Below, piece by piece: positions 59,447-64,000 of a stretch of DNA of 64,000 nucleotides. How positions within the stretch are numbered: position 1 is the stretch's first letter; each line of letters opens with the position of its first letter. Both the position numbers and the translations under genes were made by a program. The notes under the pieces were generated by a model. It did no database searches, had not been told where the DNA came from, and saw nothing but the letters and a program-made list of their open reading frames with translations. Origin of the DNA: Zeugodacus cucurbitae (Eukaryota > Arthropoda > Insecta > Diptera > Tephritidae); NCBI RefSeq assembly GCF_028554725.1, contig NC_071671.1, forward strand, positions 14,321,501-14,385,500, given 5' to 3'.

Positions 59447-61808
59447 GCAGATGGCGGAAGGAAACGGAACGTCAAAAAAAAATAGAACTCACTTAGAAAT
59501 AAAGTAAATAAGCATAAAATAGCAAATGCAATTACTCATCAGGGAGAAAGGTCGAGAAAATGTATATGTTTGCGTTTAACCACAAAACATCAAAGCCATT
59601 GACCAACACCACTATTGTCATTGTCCAGCGGCAAGCAGTCAAGCAAACAACGTATTCACCAAACCGTAATCATAACCGCCAACCCAGGCACCCACAAACT
59701 AAGTTGAGCTCACAAAGAAAGCAGAAAAAAATTCCCACACCACACTAGCGCAAAAGGGTCAGCATCCTTCCTGAAAGCTCGCACGCACTCACATACACTT
59801 TTGCGGTGTATAATCCAATCAATTGCTCAAGCAAACATACAGTCTCTAACACACCAATACACTCGCATTTATCCTGCAGTTTATCCCATTTCATATTCGC
59901 TACTGAGTTTGTTTGGTCATCAATCATTAAAAAGTATAAATTCAATTTTAGAGCTACTTCTCTGCTCTCCATGCCCCTGAACGAAACTTTAAGTTTATTA
60001 TTTCAAGTTATAAGTGTTGAGTGCATGTTCTATTTGGCAGCGGAAGTTATGAAATTTTTGTAAATTTAAAAATTCTTGTGAAGAGAAAAATATTTGGAAT
60101 AACAACTACCATAAAAATGTTTCCTGGGCTCAAAAAACACATGGAAAGTATTTTAAATATCCACACAAACACTTGAATATGATTAATGGTTCACTCTTTT
60201 CTAAATTGAGTTCTTCGATATATTTGTACTTGATTTGATACTTCCCTGCTGTCTCTGTTTGTGCTTTTTTTGTATAAAATTATATGTGAAATCTTCAGAG
60301 ATCACTAGTCAGTTCACAAGATGGGATAGACCACATTAAGATAGTTCAATCTTGTATTACAGCAGCTTATGCCAAATATTGTTCGTTTCGCCAGACTCAA
60401 AATTTTATGAAGCTAAAACAGCTAATAAACATACGAGTTTTCAACAGTGATTTGATAAAAATTTGTGAATTAATCGAATTTGAATAAGGTATAATAAAGA
60501 GCATTTTTGTAGCAGAAAATAATTTAAAAATCTTTGGTAACCGAGTAGCATAAATCAAACAAAACTCAAATATGTAGCCACAAATATTCAAAGATTTTGG
60601 AATATGTATCAATTAAATATTGGAAAAACATAGCGAGAAACCGATCTATCAATTGACAATCTATGTCATGTAATCTCATCTCGAATATTATTTGATTAAA
60701 ACCTTGTTTAGCACTAGGTGCCAATTTATCGTTTGAATAGCGACCTTATTAAGTCGCAGCATGTTCGAAATTCCAATCCAATATTTTTAATTTCCTCGTT
60801 CCTAATAGAGCTTCATTTACATATATATAAGTACTTAATTTACACCCACAAGTTTCACTTAATGAAGTAGCATTTAAAAATTATTTATGAGATTATAATG
60901 CAATATGGTAGCTGTGTATCCATATTAACTTGTTAATTCCACAAGTAAATCACAAATTAGCTTACATGATCGCTGGAATATAGCGTTTTTAGACAGCAGC
61001 TAATTGATCAATTAACCGGCGTCTGCTCGATTAAAACGCTTATTAAGATCAATTTACCATATAAAACAAAAATCTACTTTAATCTATAATTGAATTTTAA
61101 TTGACTTGAAAATAAAATACAACTCTGCGATAACAAATATGTGCCGATATTTTTTTATAAAGTAAGAAATAAACATTTAAAAAGAATTGGGTGAGTTTTC
61201 AAGTTACTGGAAACTGAATAAACCACTTTTGTTCCACTGCGCAACTAAGCACAGTAGTAGTGCAGAAGTAGTTTATTCTGCAATATTTTAATGAAATTTA
61301 ATCTTTACAAATTAAAAGCTTTACCAAACACCAACAGTATGCGCCAAATGCAATTCACAGCAACAGAAATGGTTAACCGCAATGATATTATCGATTGGCT
61401 TTTGATAACAAATTCTGCCGATTGCATGCCGCGGCATCAAATGCAGCTGAGTCAAGTGGGCTATGAGTGTTAGCAGATTTGCGGTTAGAAATACAAAGCT
61501 TTCCAGAATTATTTGTAATTAAATTTTAGTTTGAACTATTTCATTGTATGAAAATAGCACGATATTTTAATTAAATTTTCAATTTTTTTTATTTCCATGC
61601 TTTTTATCAATTTGTTTTCATATTTTTGATAAACAAGTTCTGATAAAGTGGTGGTTAGTTTTAATGTCATTTAAATTTTAATTGCTTGACTCATATTCTT
61701 TTTTTGCAAATTGCTATTATTAAACATTGGTTTTGTGAATAAAAAAAACATATATTAAAGTTAAATGCCCGCTCGCCCACAAATATAAATCATTTCTCAC
61801 ACACTCAC
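59447..61808 (-). other. Intron of the GalNAc-transferase gene
   Basis: 2.36 kb between the donor gtgagtgt (61808 leftwards) and the third visible exon. It holds a MITE-related segment at 60985-61150. A 60-codon plus frame at 61291-61473 and an 85-codon plus frame at 59806-60063 have no family match. Confidence 0.6.
60985..61150. repeat. Fragment of the ccttttacac MITE family
   Basis: The reverse complement matches 53150-53290: cgcagagttg, ttttcaagtcaattaaaatt, cttaataagcgttttaatcg and ccggttaattgatcaattag occur in the same order. The terminal gtgtaaaagggcc has decayed to a gtctaaaaac form. By eye about four bases in five agree. Confidence 0.75.
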
Positions 61809-61973
61809 CTTCTGTGCACTCGCAGTGCGAGTCCAAGTACGTTATCACCGGCGCTTTGGCATAGCGCGCACCAAGCAGACGCGCTCGTATCAGGCCCTCA
61901 CGGCTGGGGGCACGCAGTATCTTTACCTTCGGGTAGGCGCTGAAGTAATCTTCCAGCTGTTGTTTGGTATGTG
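61809..61973 (-). CDS. Polypeptide N-acetylgalactosaminyltransferase, second visible exon
   Basis: Acceptor ttgttgttgcag before 61973 and donor gtgagtgt after 61809 bound 165 bp. The exon encodes HTKQQLEDYFSAYPKVKILR, then APSREGLIRARLLGARYAK and APVITYLDSHCECTEG. DSH is the Asp-x-His that binds Mn2+ and the UDP-GalNAc donor, and YLDSHCECTEGW is a hallmark of the family. Phases fit: the previous exon ends with one base of a Pro codon completed here, and this exon ends after the first base of a Gly codon. All key residues are intact. Which Pgant paralogue it is cannot be settled from this part. Confidence 0.93.
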
Positions 61974-62234
61974 CTGCAACAACAAAAACAATGGCACATT
62001 AAAAAGTGGCTGAAGAAAAGTGCACAGAAAATACGCAAGAAAAACTGCATAAAAATGCTAAAAAGCATGCATAATTACATTGCAAATTGCTTGGAGAGTC
62101 TGTTTGCCCCCCTTTGCGGCATGTGCGCACATAAAATGCTGCATTGAAATGCAAAGCATTACGCATGCGCCGCGCAACATATTACCAACAGTTTAAAAAA
62201 TAACAATAAAGTGCATATTGTTGTTGCAACTTAC
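61974..62234 (-). other. Intron of the GalNAc-transferase gene
   Basis: 261 bp between donor gtaagttgcaac (62234 leftwards) and acceptor ttgttgttgcag (ending 61974). No embedded feature. Confidence 0.85.
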
Positions 62235-62404
62235 GCATATCGCAGAAATCGTCGACGAGTATAATTTCGTTAATCAAATGCGACGGCAAGCGATGCAACA
62301 CAGAGTGCACTGTACGCAACAGCACCGACCACGCCTCGTTGTGGAAACAGATGATGACATCGGTGGCGGGCAGATTGTCCACATAACGACCAGGCTCCTT
62401 GCAC
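62235..62404 (-). CDS. Polypeptide N-acetylgalactosaminyltransferase, first visible exon
   Basis: 170 bp with acceptor cccatttgcacag before 62404 and donor gtaagt after 62235. Encodes CKEPGRYVDNLPATDVIICF, HNEAWSVLLRTVHSVLHRLP, then LINEIILVDDFCDM. VIICFHNEAWS opens the glycosyltransferase family 2/27 fold, and VDDFCDM holds the UDP-binding acidic pair. The start of the catalytic domain, stem, membrane anchor and signal lie upstream, beyond the right edge of the window, since 62405-64000 contains only repeats. The exon is cut in phase 2 at its 5' side and phase 1 at its 3' side. Family call firm, paralogue open. Confidence 0.93.
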
Positions 62405-62459
62405 CTGTGCAAATGGGAAATACACAATTTGACCCACATATTCGTCAAATATATTGTAC

Positions 62460-63404
62460 AAAGTCCATTGAAAATTGGAAACCCTAAAATTAGGTTAGAA
62501 GCACCGAGGTCTTCGTGTTCGATATATTGGGCCTTAAATACCTATGGTCCGATTTCGGCGATATTTGAAATTGGGCTGCCACACTATTAACATAGTATTT
62601 GTGCAAAGTCCTGCACCGATATCTTCACTAGTGCTTACTTTATATATTTTAAAGTAAACTATTCAGATCGTCTTCAGAGTTCTGGTATATAGGAAGTAGG
62701 CGTGGTTGTGAAGCTTTGGCCTATTTTTACAACATATCATTGGGATGTAAGGAAACTATTACAAACCAAGTTTCATTGAAATCGGTCGAGTAGTTCCTGA
62801 GATATGGTTTTTGACCCATAAGTAGGCGACGCCACGCCCATTTTCCATTTTGTAAAAAAATCTGAGCGCAGCTTTTATCTGCCATTTCTTATGTGAAATT
62901 TAGTGTTTCTGACGTTTTTCGTTAATGAGTTAACCTACTTTTAGTAATTTTCAACCTAACTTTTGTATGGGTGGTGGGCGTGCTTTTGATCCGATTTCTT
63001 TCATTTTTGGACTGCATTACGCCACGCCCACTTCCCCAAAAAAATTACATCCAAATATGCCCCTTCATAGTGCGATCCTTCATACCAAATTTTATTTCCC
63101 TAGCTTTATTTATGGCTTAGTTATGACACTTTATGTGTTTTCGGTTTTCGCCATTTTGTGGGCGTGGCAGTGGTCCGATTTTGCTCATTTTCGAAAGCAA
63201 CCTTCCTATGTTGCCAAGAAATAAGTGTGCCAAGTTTCATCAAGATATCTTAATTTTTACTCAAGTTACAGCTTGCACAGACGGACGGACTGACGGACGG
63301 ACGGACAGACAGACATTCGGATTTGAACTCCACTCTTCACCCTGATCACTTTGGTATATATAACCCTATATCTAACTCGTTTAGTTTTGGGTGTGTAAAT
63401 ATTC
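62460..63404 (-). repeat. Helentron/DINE-1-like dispersed repeat in the GalNAc-transferase intron
   Basis: Reverse orientation relative to 22828-24277: gtcgagtagttcctgagata, acccataagtaggcgacgcc, gccattttgtgggcgtggca, then the gacggacggactgacggacg microsatellite (63278-63310) and tctaactcgtttagttttgg. It lacks the final acaaccgtta...gcgagagtata segment and runs directly into an oppositely oriented copy. Its right part is well kept. The left limit (about 62460) is judged by eye. Confidence 0.75.
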
Positions 63405-63409
63405 TTTTT

Positions 63410-64000
63410 ATACTCTCGCAACAAAAGTTGCTACGAGAATATTATAGTTTTGTTCACATAACGGTTGTTTGTAACACCCAAAACTAAAAGAATTAGATAT
63501 AGAGTCATATATACCAAAGTGATCAGGATGACTAGTAGATTTGAAATCCGGATGTCTGTCCGTCTGTCCGTCTGTGCAAGCTGTAACTTGAGTAAAAATT
63601 AAGATACCTTGACGAAACTTGACACAAATATTCCTTGGCACCATAAGAAGATCAAGTTCGAAAATCAGAATCGGACCATTGCCACGCCCACAAAATGGCG
63701 AAAACCAAAAACACATAAAGTGTCATAACTAAGCCATAAATGAAGATATAAAAGTAAAATTTGGAATAAAGGATCGCACTAGGAGGGGCCATATTTGGAT
63801 GTAATTTTTTTTGGGGAAGTGGGCGTGGCCCCGCCCGCAAATCGGTTATTTGTGTTTAACTCGCAAACTAATAAAGCTATATAAACCAAACTTTCTGCAG
63901 TCGGGTCCCTTACATACCCCACCACACATCATGAAAATAGTTTAAATCGGATAATAACCACGCCCACCTCCCATACAAAGGTTAGGTTGAAAATTACTAA
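63410..64000 (+). repeat. Helentron/DINE-1-like dispersed repeat, runs off the right edge
   Basis: Starts tatactctcgcaacaaaagt, then acataacggttgtttgtaac, the gtctgtccgtctgtccgtct microsatellite (63555-63575), ccattgccacgcccacaaaa and gggcgtggccccgcccgcaa. It continues to the window end. With 62460-63404 it forms an inverted pair about 0.6 kb or more on each side. Confidence 0.82.

Noticed and set aside
61291..61473. 60-codon plus frame inside the GalNAc-transferase intron
   Set aside because: It looks fairly coding in composition but matches nothing and lies antisense to the gene.

Overview
This window reads as AT-rich nuclear DNA of a higher dipteran fly. A tephritid fruit fly is my best guess, from the mix of Jockey-type LINEs, Tc1/mariner, Tigger, hAT and Helitron families and from small GT-AG exons of a dipteran-looking GalNAc-transferase. 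The species call is inference. There are no operons, CRISPR arrays, rRNA genes or convincing tRNA genes. Nearly everything recognisable is a transposable element or a remnant of one.

Layout. 1-7020: a Jockey-type LINE on the minus strand, split by two copies of an unrecognised 2,355-bp DNA element (29-bp terminal inverted repeats). The copies lie head to head, 38 bp apart, and are almost identical, so 500-5247 is one 4.75-kb palindrome. 8390-9112, 21205-21400, 22828-24277, 46184-47606, 57957-58768, 62460-63404 and 63410-64000 are copies of one dispersed repeat with Helentron/DINE-1-like architecture. 15903-16561 is a MITE between TTAA sites. 20611-21200 is a decayed Helitron helicase end. 21498-22430 and 26894-27726 are two internally deleted Tc1/mariner copies. 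31390-33134 is a Tigger/pogo element whose transposase is broken only by two homopolymer indels. 33644-35766 is a diverged tandem duplication of non-coding DNA. 36436-37535 and 41215-41757 are pieces of a second LINE family, the latter nested in a hAT element (40848-42421) with a perfect 8-bp target duplication. 48301-49435 is a TIR element between TTA sites. 52942-53296 is a MITE. 56150-57001 is a second, decayed hAT.

The one host gene I can name is a polypeptide N-acetylgalactosaminyltransferase (Pgant/GalNAc-T) on the minus strand. Three exons are visible (62404-62235, 61973-61809, about 59446-59303). The first exons lie beyond the right edge, and I could not find the later ones. The third exon is odd: no AG acceptor at the expected place, and a conserved block of about 18 residues is absent. 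A weak two-exon candidate gene (43518-43183) is also listed.

The strongest candidate for something undescribed is the palindrome at 500-5247: an unfamiliar transposon family, a near-perfect inverted pair, and asymmetric target-site scars.
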